Shown one piece after another: positions 17,641-26,846 of a DNA stretch of 64,000 nucleotides. The stretch is from JAAXIE01 sp965204245 (GTDB lineage Bacteria > Chloroflexota > Dehalococcoidia > Lucifugimonadales > JAAXIE01). The stretch lies in the NCBI GenBank assembly GCA_965204245.1, contig CBDBED010000002.1, forward strand, positions 310,001 to 374,000. The letters run 5' to 3'. The translations under genes and the position numbers were made by a program. The notes beneath the pieces are model-generated. The model was not told where the DNA came from. It did no database searches and saw only the letters and a list, made by a program, of their open reading frames with translations. Positions within the stretch are counted from its first letter, which is position 1. Each line of letters opens with the position of its first letter.

Positions 17641-18078
17641 TTATGCAGTGTCCGGGACTCCCGGACGACGGAAGCCGTAGTAGTCGTCGGTATCCAATAC
17701 GCGACTCAGGCCCTCCGCTGAGACGTTCATCAGATTGCCCGGCGTCGCCCATTGCTCGGTCAACTGATGATGCAACTGTTGTACCGACACCGGCTTGTTG
17801 CCCGCTGCCAGAATCATCCGGAACACAATTTCCTGAAGAGGCATTCCGGGCGTGATAAAGGACTCGTCTTGAGCGCAACATTCCAGAATGTGGGCAATCT
17901 GCTCATCTACAGGTGGCGGCGACGCGATGTCTGGCTCTTCCTCCAAGCAGGTGGAGCACCGTCGCGTTGCCAGCAGCACTTCCATAGAACGCTTGAGTTC
18001 TTCGAGCCGGTCGGGGTCTATCCAGTAGCTGGGGCCTCCTTCAGACCCCTGAGCTTCCCCCGCTTGGGGAGTGGTCAT
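17641..18078 (-). CDS. Conserved hypothetical protein downstream of moeA
   Basis: Unrecognised, 145 residues, soluble. A CSTC pair and a CC pair lie in the first half, and a C-terminal region (VSVQQLHHQLTEQW...VSAEGLSRVLDTDDYYGFRRPG) could be a winged-helix-like fold. Its ATG overlaps the moeA stop by 4 nt, so it is co-translated with moeA and may serve molybdenum cofactor use or regulation. That role is inferred only from position. Confidence 0.7.
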   Translation of the reverse strand: MTTPQAGEAQGSEGGPSYWIDPDRLEELKRSMEVLLATRRCSTCLEEEPDIASPPPVDEQIAHILECCAQDESFITPGMPLQEIVFRMILAAGNKPVSVQQLHHQLTEQWATPGNLMNVSAEGLSRVLDTDDYYGFRRPGVPDTA

Positions 18079-19403
18079 AAATCGACCTCCTCGTTCCAGT
18101 CAACCATTTTCACCGTGACTGTCTCGCCAGCCTCTTTCACCGGCAAGTCCTCCGGACAGAGGGCCAGCCCATTGGCTTTAGACATCGACGTTAAGATGTT
18201 TGACCCTTGGGCTCCCGTGGGCATTGCGAAATACCCGCCATTTTCCCTGCGCACCTGCACCCGTGCATAGACCCGCCGCCCATCGAAGTTGCGTATCGGA
18301 CCCTCTAGCACTGCTTGCACCGTGGGCCGCGACAGTTTCTGCCTCCCCAGCATCTTCAGGATGGCAGGCCTTGTGAACTCCTCAAAGGCCACCATCGCGC
18401 TTACCGGGTTGCCCGGCAGTCCCATGTGGGGCACACGCCGGTCACCTGCAGCCCGGATTAGGCCGAACGCCAAGGGCTTGGCTGGGCGCATCCGTACCGA
18501 CCAGAAGCCTATCTCACCCCGCTCAGCCAGCACATCCTTCACCAAATCATAATCGCCCTTGGACACGCCTGCCGACGTCAGTAGCAGGTCTGAGTCCTCC
18601 GCTTCGTCCAGCTTGGCATGGACCTCCTCCACTGTATCCCGCGCTATTCCCAGCAGTCGGGGAATACCGCCACACTGCACCACCGAGGCTGCCAGGCTGA
18701 AGCTATTGGAATCGTATATCTTCGCAGGCTGCAACGGCTCACCGGGCGTCAGCAACTCGTCACCTGTGGCGATGATGGAGACAACCGGCCGCCGCGTCAC
18801 CTTAACCGACCGCAGGCCCAGTGACGCCAGCACCCCCACCTCGGCAGCGCGCAAGGGGGTCCCCATCTGCAGCACCATGTCTCCCTCTGCCACGTCCTCC
18901 GCTGCGGGGCGGACATGCTGACCCTTGTGTGGTGCCCGGTTTATGGTGATTTCCGCGGAGTCCAAGCCCTTGGCTTTACGCTGCACCTCGTCCGTTTCCT
19001 CGAATGGGACTATGGTGTCGGCCCCGTCAGGCACAGGTGCCCCGGTCATGATCCGGATGGCCGTGCCGGGCTCCACCGCCCGGCCAGCTACCTGTCCCGC
19101 TGGTACGTGACCAATGACCTCCAAAACACGGTGCTCTCCGTTGCCGCTCGCGAAGTCCTCGTAGCGGACTGCGTAGCCATCCATGGCCGAGTTGGCCAGA
19201 GGGGGTATGTTCAAAGGCGAGTAGATGTCTTCAGCTAGCACCTGCCCTAGAGCGTCAGTCACTTCCTGTTCTTCCGCTTGGAGCGGGCTGAAGTAGCCCA
19301 TGATGCGGTCATAGGCCTCCTCCACACTGAGCATGTCCTCGTGAGTGTGCCCATGTCCATGGCCGTGCCCTTGGGCATGTCGGTCACCGCCGTGAGATGC
19401 CAT
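18075..19403 (-). CDS. moeA: Molybdopterin molybdotransferase MoeA
   Basis: MoeA inserts molybdate into adenylated molybdopterin. Domain features are present: SAMDGYAVRYEDF, IMTGAPVPDGADTIVPFEETD, the MoCF-binding block SIIATGDELLTPG and LLTSAGVSKGDYDLV, MGLPGNPVSAMVAFEEF, and the C-terminal beta domain. 442 residues. The first 24 residues are a histidine/glycine-rich leader (HGHGHGHTHED) before the usual start MLSVEEAYDRI, which is unusual and could bind metal. A shorter start at that Met (19331) is possible. Confidence 0.95.
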   Translation of the reverse strand: MASHGGDRHAQGHGHGHGHTHEDMLSVEEAYDRIMGYFSPLQAEEQEVTDALGQVLAEDIYSPLNIPPLANSAMDGYAVRYEDFASGNGEHRVLEVIGHVPAGQVAGRAVEPGTAIRIMTGAPVPDGADTIVPFEETDEVQRKAKGLDSAEITINRAPHKGQHVRPAAEDVAEGDMVLQMGTPLRAAEVGVLASLGLRSVKVTRRPVVSIIATGDELLTPGEPLQPAKIYDSNSFSLAASVVQCGGIPRLLGIARDTVEEVHAKLDEAEDSDLLLTSAGVSKGDYDLVKDVLAERGEIGFWSVRMRPAKPLAFGLIRAAGDRRVPHMGLPGNPVSAMVAFEEFTRPAILKMLGRQKLSRPTVQAVLEGPIRNFDGRRVYARVQVRRENGGYFAMPTGAQGSNILTSMSKANGLALCPEDLPVKEAGETVTVKMVDWNEEVDL

Positions 19404-19526
19404 CCTTCTCTCCTTTATCCCACGTGGGCCTGTCTGGATACTCGCAGCATTTTACTCCCCGCGCACGACCCATCAAAGGGTGTGCCCTCGGCTTTCCTCA
19501 GAACGCGTCGCACGCAATCCTGAGCT

Positions 19527-21941
19527 TCACCCCAGCTGTCCACGCAAAGTGGCCCCAAGCTCGCGCTCCAATGATCCAAGCACGTCTCGCAGGGCGCGAT
19601 TAGCCTGCTCCGTAGTTAACGTATAGTCCCTCGACTGGAATTCAATGCGGTAAGCCAGCGACCGCTGCCCTGCCGGTACGTTTGCCCCGGCGTAGACATC
19701 GAAGAGGGTTACCCGGGCAACCAGACGGTGCCTGTTGATTATGCTCAACACCTTTGCCGCTGGCACAGCCCTGTCTAGGTTTACCGCCAAGTCCCGCACC
19801 GCTGGCGGAAAGCGGCTGGGGGACTCGAAGTGTCGCGTCCCTTGATCCCTCAGTTGAAACAGCGACTCTAAATCCAACTCGAAGAGCATTGTGGGGTTAT
19901 CCCCCAAGTCGAACGCCGCGGCTACTGAAGCATGGAGTTGGCCTACTATCCCGATAGCCCCATTCCTCCCGACAATAGACGCCCCTCTGCCGGGCGCGAA
20001 CACCGGACCAGTGCTGGTGTGGTATTCCGCACTAACCTGGAGTCGTTCCAACACCCCGTCAACCACTCCCTTGGCGTCATAGAAGCTCACCTGCGCCGCA
20101 TCGCTCTCTTGCCACCAGCCTTCCCGCCACGGGCCGGACATGACACCTACCACCATCTCAGGCTCTCGCGGCAGATCCCCTGCTCGCGGCACATAAGCCC
20201 GCCCCGCTTCAAACAGCGCTAGGCCTCCCGTATGGTGGCTCCGGTTAGCTGCCACATTCGCGAGCACTCCCGCCCGAAGACTGGTGCGCAGGTAGGGAGC
20301 GCGAGAATTCAGCGGGTTGGACAGCCTTAACGGTTCCTCGATGGACGGCTCGTTGGCTGCCTGTTGCAACGCTTCCAGCGAGTTCACTGGGTAGTTGATG
20401 ACCTCTTGGAAGCCAGCGGCTGCCAAGGCGTCCTTTGTTTCCTCGCGCATCGCGCGCAACTCTTGCGGCCGGTGATGTGGTACCGGCGTCGACATCATGG
20501 TGGTGGGAATCTCATCGTACCCGATAGTCCGGGCCACCTCCTCAATAAGGTCTTCCTCAATTGAGATGTCGCTGCGCCAGTAGGGCACGGTCACCCGTAA
20601 CGCCCCTTCGCCTGTCGGTTCACAGGTGAAACCCAGAGCAGAAAGACTGCCTTCCACCCGCGCCGGCTCGAACCCGATGCCCAGCACCTTTTTCAAGCGT
20701 GTCGGAGTCAGAATCACCTCAGGTGCGGCCTCGCCCTCCCCCGGGAAGACATCAATGATCCCCCGTGAAGCCGTCCCCCCGGCAACCTCCAAGAACAACC
20801 GGGTAGCACGCCGTAACCCTAGAGGCGCAAGCTCCGTGCGCAGCGATTTCTCGAACCGCAGCGAAGCCTCCGTACGCAGCCCCAAACTTTGAGAAGTGCG
20901 ACGCGTGCATCCTGGGTTGAAGGTCGCTGATTCCAAAATGACCGTTGTCGTCTCCTCGGTGATTTCGGTGTTGGCTCCCCCCATAACACCCGCCAGACCC
21001 ACGGGCACCTTGGCATCGGCAATCACGAGCATGGAGTCATCGAGTTTCCGCTCTGTGCCGTCCAGAGTGACCAGTGGTTCCCCCGGCTTGGCTCGGCGCA
21101 CCACTATGCGGCTCTCCTGCAACTTGTTGAAGTCGAAAGCGTGCAGCGGTTGGTTGCACTCCAGCATCACGTAATTGGTGACGTCCACCACGTTGCTGAT
21201 GGAACGCAGTCCCGCTCGGGCGAGGCGCTGCTGTAGCCATTGGGGAGACGGTCCGATCTTGAGGCCGGATATGAGGCTGGCCGTATATCGGTAACAGAGG
21301 TCAGGGTCGGCGATTTCCACCGAGGTCATCTGGGTAATAGGCTCTCCCTCTTCCGCATACGAAAGCTCCGGCTCTCGCACTGTGCCGCCGGTCAAAGCTG
21401 CCACTTCTCGCGCGATGCCCAGCACCGACAAGCAGTCCAAGCGGTTGGGTGTGACCTCCACCTCCAGCACTTGATCACCCAGATACTCCGTCAAATCCTG
21501 TCCGAGTGGGGCATCCTGCGGCAGCACGATGATGCCGGTGTGGTCCTGGCCTAGACCCAGTTCCAGTTCCGAGCAGATCATGCCCTCCGAGACCTCGCCC
21601 CGTATGCGCGACGCCTTCAACGCCTCGTGTTTCCCTGTGTGGGTGTTGAAAAGTCGGGCGCCAACCGTAGCAAAAGCCACCTTCTGGCCCGCAGCCACGT
21701 TGGGGGCCCCACAAACAACGCGGAATTCCTCGCGTCCGGTGTTGACAGCGCACATACGCAGCCGGTCAGCATTGGGGTGGGGCTCTACCTTCAGCACCTC
21801 CCCTACGTAGCAATTATCCCAGCCACCCACTTCCTCAATGCCGCCCACCTCCACACCTGCCATGGTGAGCCTGTGAGCAAGCTCAGCGGCCGGTATGTTG
21901 ACGTCAACATACTCTTTCAGCCAGGAGAGGGGGACGTTCAT
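19527..21941 (-). CDS. pheT: Phenylalanyl-tRNA synthetase beta subunit
   Basis: 804 residues, full bacterial length. The N-terminus MNVPLSWLKEYVDV is followed by the EMAP/tRNA-binding domain (VGEVLKVEPHPNADRLRMCAVNTG), the B3/4 editing domain, B5 domain, a catalytic-like core and the C-terminal ferredoxin-fold anticodon-binding domain (SPSRFPPAVRDLAVNLDRAVP...VTLFDVYAG). It pairs with pheS 75 nt upstream to form the alpha2-beta2 enzyme. Confidence 0.97.
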   Translation of the reverse strand: MNVPLSWLKEYVDVNIPAAELAHRLTMAGVEVGGIEEVGGWDNCYVGEVLKVEPHPNADRLRMCAVNTGREEFRVVCGAPNVAAGQKVAFATVGARLFNTHTGKHEALKASRIRGEVSEGMICSELELGLGQDHTGIIVLPQDAPLGQDLTEYLGDQVLEVEVTPNRLDCLSVLGIAREVAALTGGTVREPELSYAEEGEPITQMTSVEIADPDLCYRYTASLISGLKIGPSPQWLQQRLARAGLRSISNVVDVTNYVMLECNQPLHAFDFNKLQESRIVVRRAKPGEPLVTLDGTERKLDDSMLVIADAKVPVGLAGVMGGANTEITEETTTVILESATFNPGCTRRTSQSLGLRTEASLRFEKSLRTELAPLGLRRATRLFLEVAGGTASRGIIDVFPGEGEAAPEVILTPTRLKKVLGIGFEPARVEGSLSALGFTCEPTGEGALRVTVPYWRSDISIEEDLIEEVARTIGYDEIPTTMMSTPVPHHRPQELRAMREETKDALAAAGFQEVINYPVNSLEALQQAANEPSIEEPLRLSNPLNSRAPYLRTSLRAGVLANVAANRSHHTGGLALFEAGRAYVPRAGDLPREPEMVVGVMSGPWREGWWQESDAAQVSFYDAKGVVDGVLERLQVSAEYHTSTGPVFAPGRGASIVGRNGAIGIVGQLHASVAAAFDLGDNPTMLFELDLESLFQLRDQGTRHFESPSRFPPAVRDLAVNLDRAVPAAKVLSIINRHRLVARVTLFDVYAGANVPAGQRSLAYRIEFQSRDYTLTTEQANRALRDVLGSLERELGATLRGQLG

Positions 21942-22016
21942 GCGCCTCGTGTCCCGCAGTGATAAGAGGACCGATACCCGGAAAACATCAGCCTAAGCCA
22001 TCCCAATAGCGTTCCC

Positions 22017-23084
22017 TTAAAACTGCCTCAGCCTCAAAAATCTCAGGTCATTGGCATAAAAATGGCGAATGTCGTCAATGCCATACTTCAGCATGGCAAT
22101 GCGCTCTGGGCCCAAGCCGAAAGCGAATCCCGTGTACTTGCTGGAATCGTATCCCACCCCTTCCAGCACCCGGGGATGCACCATGCCCGCTCCCATGATT
22201 TCAATCCAGCCGGTATCCCGGCAGATCCGGCACCCGGTGCCGGACCCGTCACAAGCGAAGCAATCGATCGACATATCTACGCCCGGTTCGACGAAGGGGA
22301 AATAATCGCAGCGAAACCGCACCTTCCGTTCCGCGCCAAACAGAGTGCGGGCGAACTCGTACAGCGTTCCCTTTAAATCGGCGAAGGTAATGCCGTCGTC
22401 TACTGCGAGGCCCTCTATCTGATAGAAATGCCATTCATGGGTTGCGTCAGTCGCTTCATAGCGATAGCACTTGCCGGGGACGATGACTCGCACCGGAGGC
22501 TGCATGCTCTCCATCACCCTCGCCTGCATCGGCGAAGTGTGCGTGCGAAGTAGCATGGGATACTCCCCGGCCTCGTTCTGCTGGTCAATCCACAGCGTGT
22601 TCCACATATCCCGCGCGGGGTGGTCGCGGGGAATATTCAGCAACTCGAAATTGTAGCGGTCCCATTCAATCTCCGGCCCCTCCACCACTTGGAACCCCAT
22701 AGACAGGAAGGCACCGCATATCTGTCGGACGATCTGGGAAGTAGGATGGAGCCTGCCTTGGAGCATTGGCCTCCCCGGTAGCGTCACATCAAGTTGGTCC
22801 TCGGCCGCAAGGCGTGCCGCCTCCGACTCACGCAACGCATCCAGCTTTTGGGCCAAGCCCTCTTCCAATGCCACCTTGGCCCGGTTGCCCGCAGCCCCTG
22901 CCTCTGGCCGCGATTCTTCTGGAAGTCCCCCTATGTCCCGCAGTGCCAGCGTGAGCGCCCCCCGCCGCCCCAAGTGGGCCACCCGCCACTCTTCCACTTG
23001 CCCCCCGCTCGAGAGCGTGTTCAGTGAAGCAAGGGCTTCCTCGCGCACAGCGTCAATGCGTTGCAATAAGGTTTCGGGAGTCAC
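22017..23084 (-). CDS. pheS: Phenylalanyl-tRNA synthetase alpha subunit
   Basis: 355 residues. Class II motif 1 and 2 regions (HPTSQIVRQICGAFLSMGF, GKCYRYEATDATHEWHFYQIEGL), a CFACDGSGTGCRICRDTGW cysteine cluster common in bacterial PheS, and motif 3 FAFGLGPERIAMLKYGIDDIR. N-terminal coiled coil binds tRNA. The gene is followed by pheT. I looked for a T-box or attenuator in the 286-bp gap upstream (23085-23370) and saw only the promoter listed. Confidence 0.97.
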   Translation of the reverse strand: MTPETLLQRIDAVREEALASLNTLSSGGQVEEWRVAHLGRRGALTLALRDIGGLPEESRPEAGAAGNRAKVALEEGLAQKLDALRESEAARLAAEDQLDVTLPGRPMLQGRLHPTSQIVRQICGAFLSMGFQVVEGPEIEWDRYNFELLNIPRDHPARDMWNTLWIDQQNEAGEYPMLLRTHTSPMQARVMESMQPPVRVIVPGKCYRYEATDATHEWHFYQIEGLAVDDGITFADLKGTLYEFARTLFGAERKVRFRCDYFPFVEPGVDMSIDCFACDGSGTGCRICRDTGWIEIMGAGMVHPRVLEGVGYDSSKYTGFAFGLGPERIAMLKYGIDDIRHFYANDLRFLRLRQF

Positions 23085-23126
23085 TGGCTTGGACCACCTG
23101 CGAATGACCGACTCTGACAGCAGTGC

Positions 23127-23157
23127 ATTATACGTATCAGCCCCCCTTGGGGGTCAA
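23127..23157 (-). promoter_or_regulatory. Candidate pheST promoter
   Basis: On the minus strand TTGACC (23157-23152) and TATAAT (23132-23127) are separated by 19 nt, about 43 nt before the pheS ATG. Good matches to the sigma-70 consensus, spacer slightly long. Confidence 0.5.
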
Positions 23158-23370
23158 GAAACGGCCCTGATGGCAAGTACCGCATTGGCCCGTTCGGTTC
23201 CTTTGTCGTTGCCAATCGTGGCTGGCAATGCTACAGTAATTCTCCTGATAGTGTGCACCTTGGGGAGGATTGGAGTGCGCTTCTTTGGGCACAGTCATGT
23301 TGACTTTACGTAAAACGTCGCTGGCATCACCCACCTAATCCGCGCTACGCCGGCCCGCCAGAGAATTCCA

Positions 23371-25011
23371 ATGCAAAGTCACGAGAGCCATATGTCTGGG
23401 ATTGTCCGGCGCCTCTTGGGTGCCGGAGGCCCATCCGAAGAGCGAAGGCAGGCCGATGCTGAGCGCCTCGCCCAACGCTTGGCATCCTTTCCCGAATACA
23501 ACCCCAACCCCGTGGTAGAGACCGACTTGGATGGCAACGTCACTTATCTCAATCCGGCGGCTCAACAGATGTTTGCCGACCCTCAGGACCGGGCGGCTTC
23601 TCACCCGCTGGCCAGAGACCTCGGCCAATTGTTGGGCAGACTCATGCGCGAGGGCAGCGGTGTCCTCTCACGAGAGGTGGACGTTCAGGGTTCGACTTTC
23701 GACCAGAAACTCGTTTACATCCCAGAAGCTTTGGTAATCCGCATCTACTCCCACGACGTCACTCGCATCAAAGCCTCGGAACATGCCATGCGGGTTGCTG
23801 GCGACGAAATGCGACAGGTATCCCAGGAACACGAACTGCTGAGCGAAATCGGCCGCATCATCAGTTCGAGCTTGGACATGGACGACGTATATGCAGGCTT
23901 CGGAGAAAAGCTCCGCTCCCTGATTAACTTCGACCGCTTGGCCATCAGCTTGGTCAACCTCGACGAAAACACCTTCACCAATGCCTATGTGTTGGGCGAT
24001 GTGGTCCCGGGGCGCGAGAGAGGAGACGTTTCGTCGCTGGAAGGCACCGTTACCAACGAGGCCGTACTCTCCCGCCGGGCCCGAGTGATTCAGGGAGACT
24101 TGAAAGACCTCGAGGCCCGGTACCCTAACCTCATTGATTACCCTTCCGTGGTCCTAGCCCCGATGATTTATCGCGGAGAACTGTTCGGCGTCCTCAACGC
24201 CCGCTCATCCACTCCGAACGCCTACACGGAAAAAGACGCCGAGATGCTGTCCCGGGTAGCAGCGCAAATAACCCCGGCTGTGGCCAACTCGCTGCTGTAT
24301 GCCGACATCGTGCGCACCCAGGATGCGTTGGCCCGCTCCAACGACGACCTCGAACAATTCGCCTACGCCGCCTCCCACGACCTCCAGGAACCCCTGAGGA
24401 CCGTGACCTCCTACATGGGTCTCATTCGCGACAGGTACGCCGACAAGCTCGACGACACCGCCAGGGAGTTCATCGACTTTGCCGTGGACGGCGCCGACAG
24501 GATGCGCCTCCTCATCGACGACCTGTTGGAATACTCCCGCGTGGAAATGCGCGGTGGCTCCTTTGAGCCCGTGGACTGCAATCAGGTAGCCGAGACCGTC
24601 CTCGGAGACTTGGACCAATCTATCGGCCAATGCGGCGCCCGCGTTGACTGCTCCTCCCTCCCGGTAGTGGACGGTGATGCCCTCCAGTTGGCCCGCCTCC
24701 TCCAGAACCTCATCAGTAACGCCCTTAAATTCCGAGACAAAGAACCCCCGCGAGTGCGGATTTGGGCCGAGCGACAGGGCCCCGAATGGATTTTCTCCGT
24801 GGAGGATAACGGCATCGGGATAGACCCCGCTTACCACCAGAACGTCTTCGGAATGTTCACTCGCCTCCATTCCAGGTCTCGATACGAGGGCACAGGGATA
24901 GGTTTGGCTCTGTGCAACAAAATCGCCCAGCGCCACCGAGGCCGCATTTGGGTCGACTCCGAGGTTGGCAAGGGGTCAACCTTCAGGTTCACCATTCCGG
25001 CTACCGACTAG
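23371..25011 (+). CDS. PAS-GAF sensor histidine kinase
   Basis: 546 residues, no membrane segments, so a soluble sensor. A PAS domain (about residues 38-135: PNPVVETDLDGNVTYLNPAA), a helical linker, a GAF domain (about 155-320: LDMDDVYAGF, INFDRLAISLVNLDE, SVVLAPMIYRGELFGVLNARS), then HisKA with phospho-acceptor His336 in AASHDLQEPLRTVTSY and an HATPase domain (LLQNLISNALKFRD, DNGIGID, GTGIGLALCNKIA). The transmitter is of the phytochrome/Rcp1-partner type. No bilin-binding cysteine context is evident. Its partner regulator starts 62 nt downstream. Confidence 0.93.
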   Translation: MQSHESHMSGIVRRLLGAGGPSEERRQADAERLAQRLASFPEYNPNPVVETDLDGNVTYLNPAAQQMFADPQDRAASHPLARDLGQLLGRLMREGSGVLSREVDVQGSTFDQKLVYIPEALVIRIYSHDVTRIKASEHAMRVAGDEMRQVSQEHELLSEIGRIISSSLDMDDVYAGFGEKLRSLINFDRLAISLVNLDENTFTNAYVLGDVVPGRERGDVSSLEGTVTNEAVLSRRARVIQGDLKDLEARYPNLIDYPSVVLAPMIYRGELFGVLNARSSTPNAYTEKDAEMLSRVAAQITPAVANSLLYADIVRTQDALARSNDDLEQFAYAASHDLQEPLRTVTSYMGLIRDRYADKLDDTAREFIDFAVDGADRMRLLIDDLLEYSRVEMRGGSFEPVDCNQVAETVLGDLDQSIGQCGARVDCSSLPVVDGDALQLARLLQNLISNALKFRDKEPPRVRIWAERQGPEWIFSVEDNGIGIDPAYHQNVFGMFTRLHSRSRYEGTGIGLALCNKIAQRHRGRIWVDSEVGKGSTFRFTIPATD

Positions 25012-25072
25012 GCAGCCCACCAGCCCACTATGTCGCCAGCCCCAGTAGGTCACCAAATAGGAGGTGCGTCCC

Positions 25073-25597
25073 ATGGCTACTCAGGAAGGCAGGCCCATTG
25101 AGATCCTTTTGGTGGAGGACAATCCAGCCGATGCCCGCCTAGCTCAAGACACCATCCAGCAGTCCGAGCAGGCGGTCAACGTGACCCACGCCGAAGACGG
25201 CGAGATCGCCATGTCTGTCTTGAAGCAGGAAGGAGAGCACTCGGGCTCGACTAGGCCCGACCTGATTCTCCTGGACCTCCGCATGCCCAAAAAGGATGGC
25301 ATCCAAGTCCTAGCGGAACTGAGCCAAAGCGAAAACCTGTACAACATCCCGGTCATGCTCCTCACTGGCACCGAAGCCGAGGCCAGCCTGCTGGACTCCT
25401 ACTCCATCCCAGCCAGCAGATACGCGCGAAAACCCCTGCAACTCGAGCAGTTCAACCGGGTGCTCAATCAACTCGGCTTGTTCAGCAGCCAGCCCATCAG
25501 GGTGCCTGAGTCTGCGAGCACCACTGCCAACACCTCCCCGGCAACATCGCGCGAACCAACGCCCCGCAAACGGCGCTGGTGGTGGCCCTTTGGGTAG
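25073..25597 (+). CDS. Response regulator, Rcp1-like single receiver
   Basis: 175 residues: one receiver domain (ILLVEDNPADARLAQDT; acceptor Asp68 in LILLDLRMPKKDG; switch Thr in LLTGTE; Lys in YARKPLQ) and no DNA-binding output domain. After residue about 140 comes a Ser/Thr/Pro linker ending in the basic-aromatic tail RKRRWWWPFG. ATG 25073 is chosen over GTG 25064 because AGGAGG lies 8 nt before it. Cognate to the kinase upstream. The tail could be a membrane-surface or partner-binding tag, by inference. Confidence 0.9.
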   Translation: MATQEGRPIEILLVEDNPADARLAQDTIQQSEQAVNVTHAEDGEIAMSVLKQEGEHSGSTRPDLILLDLRMPKKDGIQVLAELSQSENLYNIPVMLLTGTEAEASLLDSYSIPASRYARKPLQLEQFNRVLNQLGLFSSQPIRVPESASTTANTSPATSREPTPRKRRWWWPFG

Positions 25598-25650
25598 CAC
25601 AGCCGGTTCTCCCGCCTAGGCCAGTCATCGTATCACCGCGTTCCGTGCTG

Positions 25651-25656
25651 TATAAT
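25651..25656 (+). promoter_or_regulatory. Possible -10 box for the rpsP operon
   Basis: TATAAT lies about 93 nt before rpsP in the gap after the response regulator gene. I see no good -35. A second A/T-rich box nearer the gene is not evident. Confidence 0.3.
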
Positions 25657-25748
25657 CCCCGCAGGCCTCTCATCCTGAACCCCCTCATTGACAGGGGCGA
25701 TGGCTGAGCCTAGAATCAATGTGTAAACCGATGCGATGAAGGTAGAAC

Positions 25749-26006
25749 ATGTTAAGAATTCGTCTGTGTCGAGTGGGTAAGAAAAAGCGCCCATCCTACC
25801 GCATCGTCGTTGCCGACTCCGCAAGCCCCAGGGACGGGGCCTTCGTGGATTGGATCGGACACTACGACCCTATGGAAGATCCCCCGAAGGTAACCCTCAA
25901 TGAGGAAAGGGCCATAAACTGGCTCAAACAGGGTGCGCAACCCTCCGACCCGGTGAAAAGGATCTTCCAGTGGAACGAGATATATCAGAAGGCCTCCACT
26001 CAATGA
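25749..26006 (+). CDS. rpsP: 30S ribosomal protein S16
   Basis: 85 residues, normal length. MLRIRLCRVGKKKRPSYRIV, VADSASPRDG and WIGHYDP are diagnostic of S16. Its TGA overlaps the ATG of khpA, as is common in the rpsP-khpA-rimM-trmD order. Confidence 0.97.
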   Translation: MLRIRLCRVGKKKRPSYRIVVADSASPRDGAFVDWIGHYDPMEDPPKVTLNEERAINWLKQGAQPSDPVKRIFQWNEIYQKASTQ

Positions 26007-26230
26007 AGGAACTCATTGAGTACATCGCCCGGGGTCTCGCCAGCCAACCCGACAATGTGAGCGTCACGGAAAGGGTGGAAGAAGACCGCGTGGTTTTTGA
26101 GCTGCAGGTAGCGGCCGAAGACAAGGGTAAGATTATCGGACGCCAAGGCCGGGTTGCCCAAGCCATGCGTGTCCTCCTCCGGGTCGCAGCCGTCAAGAAC
26201 GGCACCCGCGCAGTCTTGGAAATAGTCTGA
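26003..26230 (+). CDS. khpA: RNA-binding KH-domain protein KhpA
   Basis: 75 residues from ATG 26003 (MKELIEYIARGL), which overlaps the S16 stop by 4 nt; the frame opens upstream but this is the standard family start. Single KH domain with GxxG in KIIGRQGRVAQAMR. KhpA binds RNA broadly, often with KhpB. Confidence 0.92.
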   Translation: MKELIEYIARGLASQPDNVSVTERVEEDRVVFELQVAAEDKGKIIGRQGRVAQAMRVLLRVAAVKNGTRAVLEIV

Positions 26231-26283
26231 AGCGTTCCGTCACTCCCCCCTTACCCGACACTCTCCCCTACGCTTATCGGTAG

Positions 26284-26790
26284 ATGCCAAGCTTCCTAGA
26301 GCCTGACGTTCTTGTAGGTCGTGTCCTCAGACCTCGCGGACTTGCAGGCGAACTGCAAATCGAGCCCATCACCGACTCTCCAGACAGGTTTGCCGCTGGT
26401 GAAGTCCTGTTCCTCGCGGGTCAGCAGTACCGCTTGGAATACGCCCTCCAACGGCATGATGCCTGGGTCGTCCTGAAGCTGGACGGCATCGACTCTGTGG
26501 CAGACGCCGAAGCCCTGCGTGGCGTCTCCATATTCGTCACGCGCGACCGCGTGCCCCCCCTTCCGCAAGGCCAATACTACTACTTCCAGCTACTGGAAAT
26601 GGAAGTGTACACCTCGGCAGGTGAGCGCTTGGGCCAAATCTCCGAGATCATGGAAACAGGCAGCAACGACGTCTACGTCGTCACCAACGGCACCCAGGAA
26701 ATCCTCATCCCCGCCCTGGACGACGTAATCACCACCGTCGACATAGAAGCCCGCCGCATGGTAGTCCACCTCCCCGAAGGCCTCCGCTAG
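26284..26790 (+). CDS. rimM: 16S rRNA processing protein RimM
   Basis: 168 residues. N-terminal RimM domain (LVGRVLRPRGLAGELQIEPITD, with LDGIDSVADAEALRG) and C-terminal PRC-barrel (YYYFQLLEMEVYTSAGERLGQISEIMETGSNDVYVV, EILIPALDDVI). RimM helps mature the 30S head with S19. trmD and rplS, usually next, are absent; a vapBC pair on the other strand follows. Confidence 0.95.
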   Translation: MPSFLEPDVLVGRVLRPRGLAGELQIEPITDSPDRFAAGEVLFLAGQQYRLEYALQRHDAWVVLKLDGIDSVADAEALRGVSIFVTRDRVPPLPQGQYYYFQLLEMEVYTSAGERLGQISEIMETGSNDVYVVTNGTQEILIPALDDVITTVDIEARRMVVHLPEGLR

Positions 26791-26846
26791 CCACTAGGGC
26801 CTGCTCAGGACGCGCAGGCACATGTAGACTATCCTCTAGCCCCAAC

